64,000 nt of DNA from Hoplostethus atlanticus (taxonomy: Eukaryota; Chordata; Actinopteri; Trachichthyiformes; Trachichthyidae), in assembly GCA_034670405.1 (NCBI GenBank), contig JAXDDX010000003.1, positions 5,458,001-5,522,000 on the forward strand. Direction: 5' to 3'. This document shows, piece by piece, positions 1-64,000 of this stretch. The notes below the pieces were generated by a model, which saw nothing but the letters and a program-made list of their open reading frames with translations, was not told the DNA's origin and did no database searches. How positions within the stretch are numbered: the stretch's first letter is position 1; the number at the start of each line of letters is the position of its first letter. The position numbers were made by a program, and so were the translations under genes.

Positions 1-64000
<64,000 letters not shown>

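Overview
The window is vertebrate nuclear DNA, almost certainly from a teleost fish. It holds the middle of one large multi-exon gene on the minus strand, a teneurin best matched to teneurin-4 (tenm4, formerly odz4). The fish assignment rests on moderately compact introns (95 bp to 5.8 kb), two deleted Tc1-family DNA transposons with TA target duplications, and long CA microsatellites. The tenm4 assignment rests on protein features remembered for that paralogue, such as the EGF2-EGF4 wording ([26 protein letters not shown]), the [17 protein letters not shown] stretch of the propeller, and FVELMDGRR before the EGF repeats.

The gene is read from right to left. I placed 24 coding exons, all with GT-AG borders. 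Exon phases agree across every junction except where one exon carries an extra base. Exon 1 (63769-64000, cut by the right edge) encodes the end of the cytoplasmic region and the transmembrane helix. Exons 2-4 (54347-57997) encode the extracellular juxtamembrane region. Exons 5-10 (36033-50256) encode eight EGF-like repeats, with a 27-nt microexon (38877-38903) between repeats 7 and 8. Exons 11-14 (25170-35138) encode the Cys-rich, transthyretin-like and FN-plug domains. Exons 15-20 (13677-25074) encode the NHL beta-propeller and include a 21-nt microexon (22496-22516). The end of exon 20 and exons 21-24 (1-9688) encode the YD-repeat shell. The first exons, the last part of the YD shell and the C-terminal lid, Tox-GHH and TCAP region lie outside the window.

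The most informative finds are the two microexons, which correspond to the known teneurin splice sites A and B that tune latrophilin binding and homophilic adhesion. Both are missed by ORF calling. The beta-propeller microexon has a distal TACTAAC branch-point match, a long pyrimidine tract and a UGCUGC motif just before the 3' splice site, which is the arrangement expected for SRRM4/nSR100-dependent neuronal microexons. The other microexon lies in introns rich in CU tracts in the transcript sense, including a 664-bp purine/pyrimidine tract with higher-order repeats. Two exons (20 and 24) each carry a single extra base relative to the conserved frame, most simply explained as assembly indels.

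The rest is intron: simple repeats, two degenerate Tc1 elements, a few dispersed-repeat fragments, a CpG-dense patch and one coding-like remnant near 1.1-1.7 kb. I saw no second intact gene, structural RNA gene or CRISPR array. No previously undescribed multi-gene system is evident.
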